DNA of 64,000 nt from Antilocapra americana (Eukaryota > Chordata > Mammalia > Artiodactyla > Antilocapridae), in the NCBI GenBank assembly GCA_007570785.1, contig ML664161.1:42669293-42733292 (forward strand), read 5' to 3'. The notes beneath the pieces were generated by a model, which saw only the letters and a program-made list of their open reading frames with translations, did no database searches and was not told where the DNA came from. Below are positions 11,455-21,413 of the stretch, one piece after another; positions within the stretch are counted from its first letter, which is position 1; every line of letters starts with the position of its first letter. The translations under genes were made by a program, and so were the position numbers.

Positions 11455-11913
11455 TCATTGACATATGATTGATTTACAATATTATATTGGTTCAGGTGTA
11501 CAACTTTAGTAATTGGGTATTTTTATATATTATTGACCAATCTAGTTACCATCTGTCACCATAGAAAGTCAATATTATTGACTACATTCCTGATGTTGTA
11601 CATTAGATCCCTGTGACTAATTTCCTTATAACTAGACATCTGTACTTCTTCATTTCCCTTATCTATTTCACACACTGCCCCCATCCCTCTGCATTCTAGT
11701 AACCACTGCCTTCTCTGTACCTATGAGTCTGTTTGTGCTTTGTTATGTTTACTTATTGGTCTGTTTTTTAGATTCTACATAGAAGTGCAATCATTTGGTA
11801 TTTGTCTTTTTCTGTCTGATATTTCACTCAGCATAGTATCCACTTGGTCCATCCTTGTTTTTGCAAATGGAAAGATTTTATTCTTTTTTATGACTAAGTA
11901 ATATTCCTTTTGT

Positions 11914-12115
11914 GCTTCACTGATGGCTCAGTGATAAAGAATCCACCTGCCAATGCAGGAGATGCAGGTTTGATCCCTGAGTTGTAAAGATACCATGGAG
12001 AAGGAAATGGCAACACACTCAAGTATTCCTGCCTGGAAACTCCACAGACAAAGGAGCCTGGTGAGCTACAGTCCATGGGATCACAAAGAGTTGGACGTGA
12101 CTTAGCGACTAAACA
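11914..12115 (+). mobile_element. Bov-tA SINE inside L1
   Basis: Interrupts the L1 3' region: the L1 reads up to AGTAATATTCC and resumes after the SINE tail GCGACTAAACAATAAA. Only a partial duplication (AATATT) is visible at the edges, so the SINE is younger than the L1 but not very recent. Confidence 0.88.
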
Positions 12116-13797
12116 ATAAAAATATTAATGCATTATATATCTTCCTTTATTATACACTTATACCGATCCCCCACATCTTTTTTATCCATTCATCTTTTGG
12201 TGAACATTTAGGTTGCTTCCATATTTCAGCTATTGTTAATAATGCTTCTCTGAACATAGGAGTGCTTTATCTTTTCAAATTAGTGTTTTTGTTTTCTTCA
12301 GAAAAATACCCTGAAGTGGAATTACTAGATGGTATGGTAGTTCTATTTTAAAATTTTCATGAAGCTGCCATATACTGTTTTCCATACTGGCTGTACCAGT
12401 TTCCATCCCTACCAGCAGTGCATAAAGAGTTCCTTTCCTTCACATCTTGCCAATATTTGTCATTTGTTGTCTTTTTGATAATAACCATTTTGACAGGTAT
12501 GAGGTTATATCTTACTATGGCTTTGGTTTGCATTTCCCTTATGACTAGTGATGTTGAGCATATTTTCGCATGTCTTTTGGCATCCATATGTCTTTTTTTG
12601 GAAGACATTCAGGTTCTCTGACCATTTTTCAATCATGTTTTAGTTGTTGTTGAGTTATTTGAATTCTTGGTATATTTTGGATGTTAACCTTTTATCAGAT
12701 ATATCATTTGCAAATATTCTCCCCCATTAAGTAAGCTTCCTGTTTCCTTCACTGTGCAAAAGCCTTTTGGTTTGATATAGTTCAACTTGTTTATTTTTAC
12801 TGTGGTTTCCCTTTCCTGAAGAGACATTTCCAGAAAAATACTGCTAACTGATATCAAGTGAATACTGCCTGTTTTCCTCTAGGAATTTTGTGATTGTAGG
12901 TCTTACCTTTAAGTCTTTGATTCAATTTGAATTTATTTTTATATATGGTCTGAGAAAGTAGTCCAGTTTGTTTATTTTGCATGTACCTTTCTAGTTTTCC
13001 CACATTTTTTTGGATGAGATTGCTTTTCCTCATTGTATATTCTTCTCTCCTTTGTTATAGCTTAATTGACCATATAAGCCTGGGTGCATTTATGGGTTCT
13101 CTATTCTGTTCCATAATCTGTTTTTTTGCTGGTACCATACTGTTTTGATTATTCAAGCTTTGTAGTATCATCTTAAGTCAAGGAGTATGATTCCCCCAAC
13201 TCTGGGTTCTTCTTTTTCAAGATTGCTTTGGCTTTTTGGAGTCTTTTGTATTTCCATACAATTTTAAAATTATTTATTCTGGTTCTGTGAAAAATACCAT
13301 TGCTATTTTGATGAGGATTACATTGAATCTGTAGGTTGCCTTGGGTTGTATGTTCATTTTAGTGATATTGATTCTTTCAGTCCAAGAACATGACATATCT
13401 TTCCCTCTGTGTCATCTTCAGTTTCTTTCATCAGTGTCTTTTAGTTTCCTGAGTACTTCTCCTTTACCTCCTTAGATAAATTTATTCCAAGGTATTTTAT
13501 TCTTTTGGATGAGATGATATAATTTCTCTTTCTCATAGTTTGTTGTTAGTGTATATAAATGTGACAGATTTCTGTATGTTAGGTTTACTAAATGCAGGTT
13601 AACTAAATTCACTGATAAGGTCTAGTATGACAATTTTTTGGTGGTGTCCTTAAGATAGTCTATATATAGTGTCATATCATCTGTGAGCAGTGACAGTTTT
13701 ACTTACTCCTTATTCCAATTTGGATTTCTTTCACTTCTCTAGTTGCTGTGGTTTGGACTTCAAAATTATGTTGAATAAATGGTAAGAGTTGGCATCC

Positions 13798-14291
13798 AAA
13801 CATTTAGAGAAGTGTTAACACCTGTCCTCAAAATATTCCAAAAATGCAGATGAAGGAACACTTCTGAAATCATTCTATGAGACCAGCATCAACCTGATAC
13901 CAAAACAAGGCAAAGATATCACACATAAAAAAAAGCAAATTGCAGGCCAGTATCACAGATGAATATACATGTGAAAATCTTCAACAAAATATTAGCAAAC
14001 CAAACAGTGATACTTTAAAAGAATCATACATCACAAACAAGTGGAACTTATTCCAGGGATGTAAGAATTTTTCCATATCTGCAAATGAATCAGTATGATA
14101 TATTACATTAAGAAACTGAAGAATAAAAAACATATGACCATCTTAATAGGTCCAGAAAAAACTTTTAACCAAATTCAACATTCATTTATGATAAGAACTC
14201 TCTTGGAAGTGGGAATAGAGGTAACATACCTCAACATAATAAAGGTCATATATAACAAACCCATAGCTAACATACTCTACAGTGAAAAACT
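13798..14291 (+). pseudogene. inverted L1 ORF2 segment
   Basis: Sense-strand L1 ORF2 sequence inside an otherwise minus-strand L1. The block runs from the ORF2 region beginning AACATTTAGAGAAGTGTTAA to AGTGAAAAACT. A 72-codon frame (14095-14313) covers reverse transcriptase sequence around the KTFNQIQHSF stretch. In an intact L1 this block sits immediately upstream of the sequence found in complement just to its left, with about 30-40 bases lost at the join. Confidence 0.75.
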
Positions 14292-15532
14292 GTTCAGCCA
14301 TTCTTTCTCCTGAGTTCATGGGCATTTTTATGTTCATTATCTTGAAGTTTTATCAGGTTCATTGTTTATCTGTACTTAGTTCTTCTGGAATTTTGTTTCT
14401 TCATTTGGAATATATTCTTCTATCTCTTCATTTTGTGTAATTCTCTGTGTTAGTTTCAGTTATTAAGTAAGTTATATTTCTGTGATGTTGTAGATGTGAC
14501 CTTGTGCTACAAGGGACAGAGTAACACATTCCTCTCTGGTCACCAGAGCTATGTGCTCTAGGAATGCCCTCTGTGTGGCCTTCACCGGCCTTTTTTTTGT
14601 AGTGGGATCAAATACTGTGGAAGTACTGGTAGGCAGTGTGGTCTCCAGTCCTGTTGCCTGGCAGGTCTTGCCACCTGCTGTGGCTGCTATCCCAGTGGTA
14701 GGTGAGGCTGGGCCCCATTGTGCTGGTTGTGGGGTTTCACTGGGTCAGGACTAAAGCTAGTCTGCTAGTGGGCATGGCCTGGGCCCAGCACATCTGGCTC
14801 GGGGGCTGGTGCCAGCCTACTGGTGGGTGGGTTCCAGGTTCCAGGGTGGCTGGCTTACAGAGCCAGGGGGCCCAGGGTTGGTGGCAGCTTCTTGGTAGGC
14901 AGATAAGCCCTCTGCACTAATAAGCTAAAGGAAACACTCCAAAATGACATTTGCCAGTGTCTTCATGGTAGAAAGGGCTCCCCCAAATGGCTGTCAGCAG
15001 TGTCTATGTTCTCACAGGGAGTCTCAGCTGCCTCCCCCCCTCTGTGAGACTCTCCAATATCAGCAATTTTTTCTTACCTAGGCTCCATTCATATTACTGC
15101 TTTTGTACTGGAACTGGTGTATGAAATTTTGCACACACCATTAAAGAGCAGAGTCTCTGTTTTCTACAGCCCTCACTCTTTGCTGTACACAAGCTCTGCT
15201 GACAGTCAGACATTCTGGGGCCCCAGTGCAAACCCCCAGACCAGAGAGCCTAATGTGAATCTCAGAACCCTTGCTCCTTGGGGATTACCTTTGCAATTGT
15301 GATTATCCTCCTATTTGTGGCTCTCCTACCGGAGGAGGTAGGTTTTGATTATTCTGCCTCTCTGCCTAATCTACTCATCTTGTGGTTCCTTCTTTATATC
15401 TTTAGTTATCAAAAATCCTTCCTGCTCCTCTTCAAGTTTTTCTCATAGATAGTTACCCTTTTAAGTAGTTTTATTTTGATGTGCCTATGTGAGGAGGTGA
15501 ACGTAGAGTCTTTCTGCGGTGTCATCTTGGCC
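14292..15532 (-). mobile_element. L1 5' UTR and ORF1 start
   Basis: In complement, 14292-14480 matches the start of L1 ORF1 (CCATTCTTTCTCCTGAGTTC, TTCATTTGGAATATATTCTT). The rest is 5' UTR: GC-richer, with GTGCTCTAGGAATGCCCTCT, CAATTGTGATTATCCTCCTA and GTGAGGAGGTGAACGTAGAG. It ends at 15532 in the complement of GGCCAAGATGAC. Three short frames on the plus strand here (14551-15302) are antisense to L1 and are not exons. Confidence 0.7.
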
Positions 15533-16055
15533 ACACAGTATTCGTGTGTTTTAAAAATTTCAAGGCATTTTCCACAGAATTGCCTAGGTATTTGATTATG
15601 TCATCTCCTTACCTTAACTTTGTCCTAGTTTTATAACTGTTTTCAGTTGTGAAACATGACAAAGTGAACCAAGGATTGGACTTACAATCATAAACTAGAG
15701 GTTTGGTTTTGGCACTATCACTTATTAACTGTAACATAAATTGAGCTTGTAATCTAATTTATGTGAGCCTCAGTTTCATTCCTGCTAAAACAAGAACAGT
15801 AATGTTTGTTGATATAGGCATGATGAGTATCAAGACAGAGATGAGAGGTGTTGGATACAAAATGGCTTTACAAATTTGGGGAGGTGTACACATTTATTTA
15901 CTATAATTTCAAAATAAGTGGCAACTTCTGCAAGAGAAATTAAAAAGCCCAGTGAACTCAAGGTTGCATTTTAAATTTGATCTAGATATTTTTATCCTCC
16001 TTAAGTTAAATGCCTTTCCCCTTTATGCATCAACATGGTCTTTAACTCTTTAAAA
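15533..16055. other. unassigned sequence with a MIR relic
   Basis: Holds the MIR copy at about 15668-15870. Nothing else identified. Confidence 0.4.
15668..15870 (+). mobile_element. MIR SINE relic
   Basis: Shows the MIR order in sense: an AGAGGTTTGGTTTTGGCACT block in place of the tRNA-related region, CACTTATTAACTGTAACATA, then GTGAGCCTCAGTTTCATTCC and a GATGAGAGG-type end. Strongly diverged. Confidence 0.6.
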
Positions 16056-16281
16056 GGGCTTCCAGGTGGGTTAGTGGTAAAGAATCTTCCTGCCAAATGG
16101 CAGGAGACACAGAGAAATGGATTTCATCCCTGGGTCAGGAAGATCCCCTGGAGAAGAAATTGGGGACCCACTTCAGTTTTTTCGCCTGGAGTATCCCCTG
16201 GACAGAGGAGCCTGGTGGGCTATAGTTCATAGGGTCACAAAGAGTTGGAGACGACTGAGCGTCTAAGCACATGCACATGCA
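16056..16281 (+). mobile_element. Bov-tA SINE
   Basis: From GGGCTTCCAGGTGGGTTAGT to GACGACTGAGCGTCTAAGCA, with GCACATGCACATGCA as the tail repeat. There is a small insertion near the CAAATGGCAGG block. No clear target-site duplication. Confidence 0.9.
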
Positions 16282-16561
16282 TTTCCTTTCTAGTAATCTA
16301 CTTTGTACCAATCAGTCCAAATAGAATTCATTCTTTTAATGGAACTTTTGAGTAAAGGAATTATTTAAGTAAAAAATAGAGGCTCAGAATAATAACTGAT
16401 ATTATAAAGAATTGGGCACTCTATTCTGCCATCTGGTGCCTATTAACTTACCCTTGTTGATGCCAGTATTTGAAGGATTCAACTCCCCTTGAAGTACGTT
16501 TCAAAGAAAAAACTGATATTTGAAAGAAATGAATTTCTCACACTGTTGCTCATAAATTTTT
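16282..16561. other. no recognisable feature
   Basis: About 280 bases between a SINE and an L2, AT-rich, with no frame or motif of note. Confidence 0.4.
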
Positions 16562-17103
16562 TAAAATGCAAATCTGATCATGACACCCTTCTACCTGGAA
16601 GCATCATCTTTTTGTTCTCAAGGTAGACACGAGTCCCTATATTGTCCTCTGGTATTTAACCACAAAATACTTCATCTTATTTTCATTATCTCCTCACTTA
16701 GCCTCACCAAATTTTTTGCCATTTCTCCTGAACACATGATGTACTTCCATGCCTCAGATCACATCATGCTTCCTCTGCTTAAAATGTCATTCTCGTCCCT
16801 TAACTTACTACCTAGTGAAATTATGGTATTTAAAAACATTCCAGCTCAAATATCAACTTCGCTATGAAGTCTTGCTTGATATTCCTGGGAAAGTTAACCA
16901 TCATTTCAGTATGCTCTCAGAGCACATGCTTCTAGAATAAGACTCAATACTTTATAAAATAACAATTTTTGTGTGTGGCTGTTATACTTACTCCAACAGA
17001 TTATAAGCAGAGGCCCTATCTTTTTCTGTCTTTTTGTCTGCCACTTGGCAGTCTTTTATTCAGGTTCTAAATAATTATTTGTTGAATGAATGACTGGATG
17101 ATT
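16562..17103 (+). mobile_element. L2 LINE, 3' end
   Basis: Follows the L2 3' consensus in order: GCAAATCTGATCATGACACC, CATGCTTCCTCTGCTTAAAA, CCAGCTCAAATATCAACTTC, GATTATAAGCAGAGGCCCTA, and the terminal TTATTTGTTGAATGAATGAC. The two frames over it (16580-16867 and 16749-16940) are remnants or chance frames in L2. Confidence 0.85.
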
Positions 17104-18293
17104 CAGTCCTGGAGTCATTTAGGACTTTATCAGACCACACTGCTTGAAGTAAAATCAACAACAGCATGTGAAAGCAGTCATCACTGTATAAACTACCTAT
17201 TACAAGAGAAAAGGACAACTTATTAATATTTTGCTAATAAAAATCAGACTGATTGATAACTGCAGATTTCAGAAACCATCAGAAAAACACCCATGACTTA
17301 GTAGATTGACTATTGACTATTTCAGTTTTTAGTTTTGAGAAGAATCATTGAATCATATGGTAAAATGGCTCTTCTGGGTAATCTAGTCCAACTCCCAACT
17401 TTGTGAACAAACACTTCCAGTGTTCATATTCTCACTAATATTTCAGGCAGGATATATTGTATGCGAGCAATTCTGTTATTAGGAAGTTCTTATTTACTTT
17501 GTGTTGAAATCTGTATCTATTATTCTCTACCCACTATTTTAGTATATCCCTTGAGACCATGCAGAGTAAATCTAATATTAAGTTTTCAAATATTTGAAAC
17601 CTTTCTTCTCTAATTACTCCTCTAATCCCATAAGTAGTAACATCAATTCCCTTGATTCTTTCAACTGTTTCTTTCCTGTTATTATTCTAGTCTTTCACCA
17701 TTTTTGTTCCTTTTCTTAGAATATTACAGTAGTTTTGGGTCACTCTTTATCACAATATTGATCATGTCATCTGATCATTGCTTACAAGAGGGGGACTCCT
17801 ATCTCTCATTCTAGATGCTGTTAATCTGTTAGAACAGTTTAAGATTTAATGTGAGTTTTTAAAATGTCTATATCACACAGTTGACTCATATTGACCTTCT
17901 TGGAAATACTATCTCTTTCTAGCTAAACATCCAGTCTAACAGGTCACTGAGATATTATCTAATAATAATATTGGAGAAAAAGTAAAGTAATCTTCAGTAA
18001 AGAAGGATAAAAAGTTGAATAAAAGCATGAAAACTGTGTAAATAAAAATACGTTGCACTGGCTAAAAAGTTGAAAATATTATAATTAAACGCTAAACTTT
18101 TAGATTTTGCCATTTTCATATTGCGGACATTAATCAAAGTATTTAGTAGTTTTTAGAACCGCAGTGTAATTTAAATTTCAATCTGTTTAGCATTTCTGTT
18201 GAATACAACACAATGTTAGTGATTTATAAAAGTATATATATTTTTAAATAAAATTTGTGATTTCTCTAAGGTTGGAGGCATTCTTTATATTTA
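17104..18293. other. unassigned sequence, possible CR1-like relic
   Basis: Positions about 17345-17880 contain, in order, a TCTAGTCCAACTCCCAACTT block, AAATATTTGAAACCTTTCTT and TTCCCTTGATTCTTTCAACT. These recall an ancient CR1/L3-type LINE 3' region. The match is from memory and weak. The flanks are unassigned. Confidence 0.28.
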
Positions 18294-18310
18294 GAGATAA
18301 ACTTGTTTCA
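18294..18310. repeat. left copy of a 17-bp direct repeat
   Basis: GAGATAAACTTGTTTCA. The identical sequence occurs at 19515-19531, directly abutting a BovB truncation point. The pair is a candidate target-site duplication for everything between. Confidence 0.6.
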
Positions 18311-18570
18311 GGAAAATGTACATTCAATTTTATAATAAAAATTCCAGAAATATGACATATAGCAAAAAAAAATATCAAGAAAACTTTCTTGGAATGAGTT
18401 TAGTCCATTCAACAAGTAGTGCATGTTATTTTCACTTCTCACTTTCTTGAATACTTAGGAATTTACTAGTTATGTGCAGTATATCTTTGTCATCAAAGAT
18501 TATTAACTTGGTTTGTGAATAGTTGCTTTGCTTTCTTCACAAATTCACTTTGGATTGATGTGTATTGGTT
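18311..18570. other. non-BovB segment inside the 17-bp repeat pair
   Basis: About 260 bases of AT-rich sequence that match no repeat I know. They lie between the left 17-bp repeat and the BovB 3' end. If the repeats are a target-site duplication, this segment moved together with the BovB, as a 3' transduction would. No poly(T) marks its left end, which argues for caution. Confidence 0.35.
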
Positions 18571-19150
18571 CAGTTCAGTTCAGTCACTCAGTCGTGTCTG
18601 ACTTTGTGACCCCGTGGACTGCAGCATGCCAGGCCTCCCTGTCCATCACCAACTCCTGGAGTTTACTCAAACTCATGTCCTTCCAGTTGGTGATGCCATT
18701 CAATCATCTCATCCTCTGTCATCCCCTTCTCCTCCTGCCTTCAATCTTTCCCAACGTCAGTGTCTTTTCCAGTGAGTCAGCTCTTCACATAAGGTGGTGA
18801 AAGTATTAGACTTTTAGCTTCAACATCAGTCCTTCCAATGAACACCCAGGACTGATCTCCTTTAGGATGGACTGGTTGGATCTCCTTGCAGTCCAAGGGA
18901 CTCTCAAGAGTCTTCTCCAACACCGCAGTTCAGAAGCATCAATTCTTCAGTGCTCAGCTTTCTTTATAGTCCCAACTCTCACATCCATACATGACTACTG
19001 GAAAAACCATAGCCTTGACTAGACGGACCTTTGTTGGCAAAGTAATGTCTCTGCTTTTTAATATGCTATCAATGTTGTTCATAGTTTTTCTTCCAAGGAG
19101 CAAGTGTCTTTTAATTTCACTGCTGCAGTCACCATCTGCAGTGATTTTGA
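18571..19150 (-). mobile_element. BovB LINE, 3' 0.58 kb
   Basis: Left edge CAGTTCAGTTCAGTCACTCA is the BovB 3' terminus in complement. The body runs through TGATGCCATTCAATCATCTC and CACATCCATACATGACTACT to CACCATCTGCAGTGATTTTG, where it meets a Bov-tA. It covers only the ORF2 C-terminal coding region and 3' UTR. Confidence 0.92.
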
Positions 19151-19320
19151 TAGTTCAGCTGGTAAAGAATCCACCTGTAGTGCAGGAGACCCTGGTTCGA
19201 TTCCTGGGTTGGGAAGATCTGCTTGAGAAGGGAAAAAGCTACCCACTCCAGTAATCTGGCCTGGAGAATTAGTCCTAGGGGTCACAAAGAGTTGGACAGG
19301 ACTGAGCGACTTTCACTTTC
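19151..19320 (+). mobile_element. Bov-tA SINE (tA2-like)
   Basis: TTCAGCTGGTAAAGAATCCA through GACTGAGCGACTTTCACTTT. It sits in the opposite orientation between two BovB pieces, and the first few bases of the head are absent. Confidence 0.88.
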
Positions 19321-19514
19321 AGCATCAGTCCTTCCAGTGAATATTCCGGACTGATTTCTTTTAGGATGGACTGGTTGGATCTCCTTGCAGTCCAAGGGAC
19401 TCTCAAGAGTTTCCTCCACCACCACAGTTCAAAAGCATCAAATCTTCAGCCCTCAGCTTTCTTTATAGTGCAACTCTCACATCCATACATGACTACTAGA
19501 AAAAACATAGCTTT
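19321..19514 (-). mobile_element. second BovB fragment repeating part of the first
   Basis: The 194 bases repeat the stretch found at about 18826-19018 (TCAGTCCTTCCAATGAA type to CATCCATACATGACTACT). It is therefore a duplicate copy and not the continuation of the BovB on the other side of the SINE. It ends exactly where the right 17-bp repeat begins. Confidence 0.88.
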
Positions 19515-19531
19515 GAGATAAACTTGTTTCA
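19515..19531. repeat. right copy of a 17-bp direct repeat
   Basis: GAGATAAACTTGTTTCA, identical to 18294-18310, and placed at the exact point where BovB similarity stops. Confidence 0.6.
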
Positions 19532-20679
19532 AGATCATCCCTTAAAACTTATATTGATTTTCCTTGTAGGTCTTTGAACCTGTGACATTTACCATCCTAT
19601 GTAGGCTTTAGATTGCAAGTTTGGTCCTAAGAAGTTGCTTATTTCTTTTTTATACATTTAACTATAACTTAGTAATGTGTGACTATGTAGATGGTAGTGG
19701 TACCTGTTGAAATTTTGTTGTTTGAATATAGCTGAATTTTCTATAGTTAGGATAACTGAGTTATTTAATTGTGGTTTTCAACTCATTTGCACTGTTTAAA
19801 AGTTAAAATGACAAAGAATAAATATTTCCAGTGGCTACTTTTATTTTAAAACAGCACTCAGAGCAAGATTGAAAGGAATAGCCACACCTAGGTACAGTTG
19901 TATATTTTATACTAATCTCCTATCAGTCACTGCTTAAAACTCCTTCCCACCCCTGATTGTCATCCAGTGTTTTCATACTTCTACCCCAAGTCTGCTAGCT
20001 CTTATGTGTTTCGGCTCTAAATGTTTTTTTAGAATAGTTTAGCTTATAAGAGGACTTTTGTTTTAAACTACCAACTATGTCTCAGTTTTGAAAGTCTTGC
20101 TAACTTAGTTAAGATTCATGACTTTAGGTAAATGTAAGTTTAAGGACTACTGTACTCTGTGTTTTGGCTTTGGTCAGTTTTCTTGATCTCATGATTTTAT
20201 TTCTAAACTAGGTGGACCTCATCAGCTTATTAAGAATGAATTGTGATATTATATGAAGAATGCTGAATAATGTGCTTGTCATTAAATAACAATAATCATA
20301 ATTGTCAATAAATAATAATTATCATAACTGTATATCTTTATCCCATTAAATTTCTCTGTGTTATCCGTTTGGATTAGTAGCTCCCCTGTATCTTTTTGTA
20401 AAACTGTTTCATCCTTTTAGTGATGAAACTGAGTTTTATTTTGGATTGCTCCCTGTTAATCTTAGGGAATATTCTTGGTTTACATTTTGAGCATGCATGA
20501 TAAATTCTCTGAGGGATTAGAGTGCTTTCAAAGGATTATTTTTGCAATCTAATGACCAAATTAGAAAAAAGAAAGTCATACTATTTCTTCAGCCCAGTGC
20601 CTGCCAATGTGATTTCCCCACTAATATTTTATTTGTTCTTTTTTGGAGGAGTAAGAGCAAGTAAAAAGTTATAAGCTCT
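19532..20679. other. no recognisable feature
   Basis: AT-rich. A small cluster of imperfect AATAATCATAATTG-type repeats lies at 20288-20335. No genes or named elements. Confidence 0.4.
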
Positions 20680-21413
20680 TCTACCATTTTTACCCATTTT
20701 GTTTTTACTGTGGTAAATTCACATAAAATAGTATTTGCCATTGTAACCACTTCTGAGCGGCGTTTATATTGTTGTGCAACCATCACTACCACCCAACTTC
20801 AGAACTCTTGGTTTTGAAAAATTACAACTATACACATTAAACAATAACTCTACATTTTCCTTTCCCCCCATATTCCCTGGAAACCATCATTCTATTTTCT
20901 TTCTCTATGATTTAGACTTCTCTAAGCCCCTCAAATAAATGGAGTTATACAGTGTTTATCTAATTTTGTTTGGCTTATTCATTTAGCATAAATACACTCA
21001 GGACACATCCATGTAGCTTATGTGATAATTTCTGTCCTTTCTAAGGTTGAATAATACTGTACCATCTCTACATATTACCTTTTGCTTATTTAATCATCCA
21101 TCCATGGACACTTGGGTTTCTTCTGTGTTTTAGTTATTGTGAATAATGTTCTTATAAACATTAGTGTACAAATACCTTTTTGAGACCTGATTTTCAATTT
21201 TTTTAGTACATACACAGAAATGGAATTGCTGGATCTTATGATAATTCTAATTTTAACTTTTGGAGGGACTTTCTTGTGGTTTTACAATGGTTGTAACATT
21301 TTAAAGTCCTACTAATTGTGTACAAGGATTCTACTTTCTCCATATCCTGTCAACACTTATTATTTTCTGGAGGTTTTTTTTTTTAATATTAGTCATCCTA
21401 AAGTTGTAAAGAG

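Larger units (their letters stand above)
11455..15532 (-). mobile_element. L1 LINE with internal inversion and deletion
   Basis: Read in complement from left to right, 11455-11911 is L1 3' UTR (with a Bov-tA inserted at 11914-12115) and about 12120-13797 is the C-terminal half of ORF2. At 13798-14291 the sequence flips to sense ORF2 (reverse transcriptase region). At 14292-15532 it returns to complement: the start of ORF1, then a GC-richer 5' UTR ending in GTCATCTTGGCC, the complement of a typical L1 5' terminus. The rest of ORF1 and the first half of ORF2 are missing. Frames are broken throughout. The segments could instead come from two elements. Confidence 0.78.

Noticed and set aside
14551..15302. 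Cluster of GC-richer plus-strand frames that could be exons
   Set aside because: The block reads in complement as L1 5' UTR, ending at the typical L1 5' terminus at 15532.
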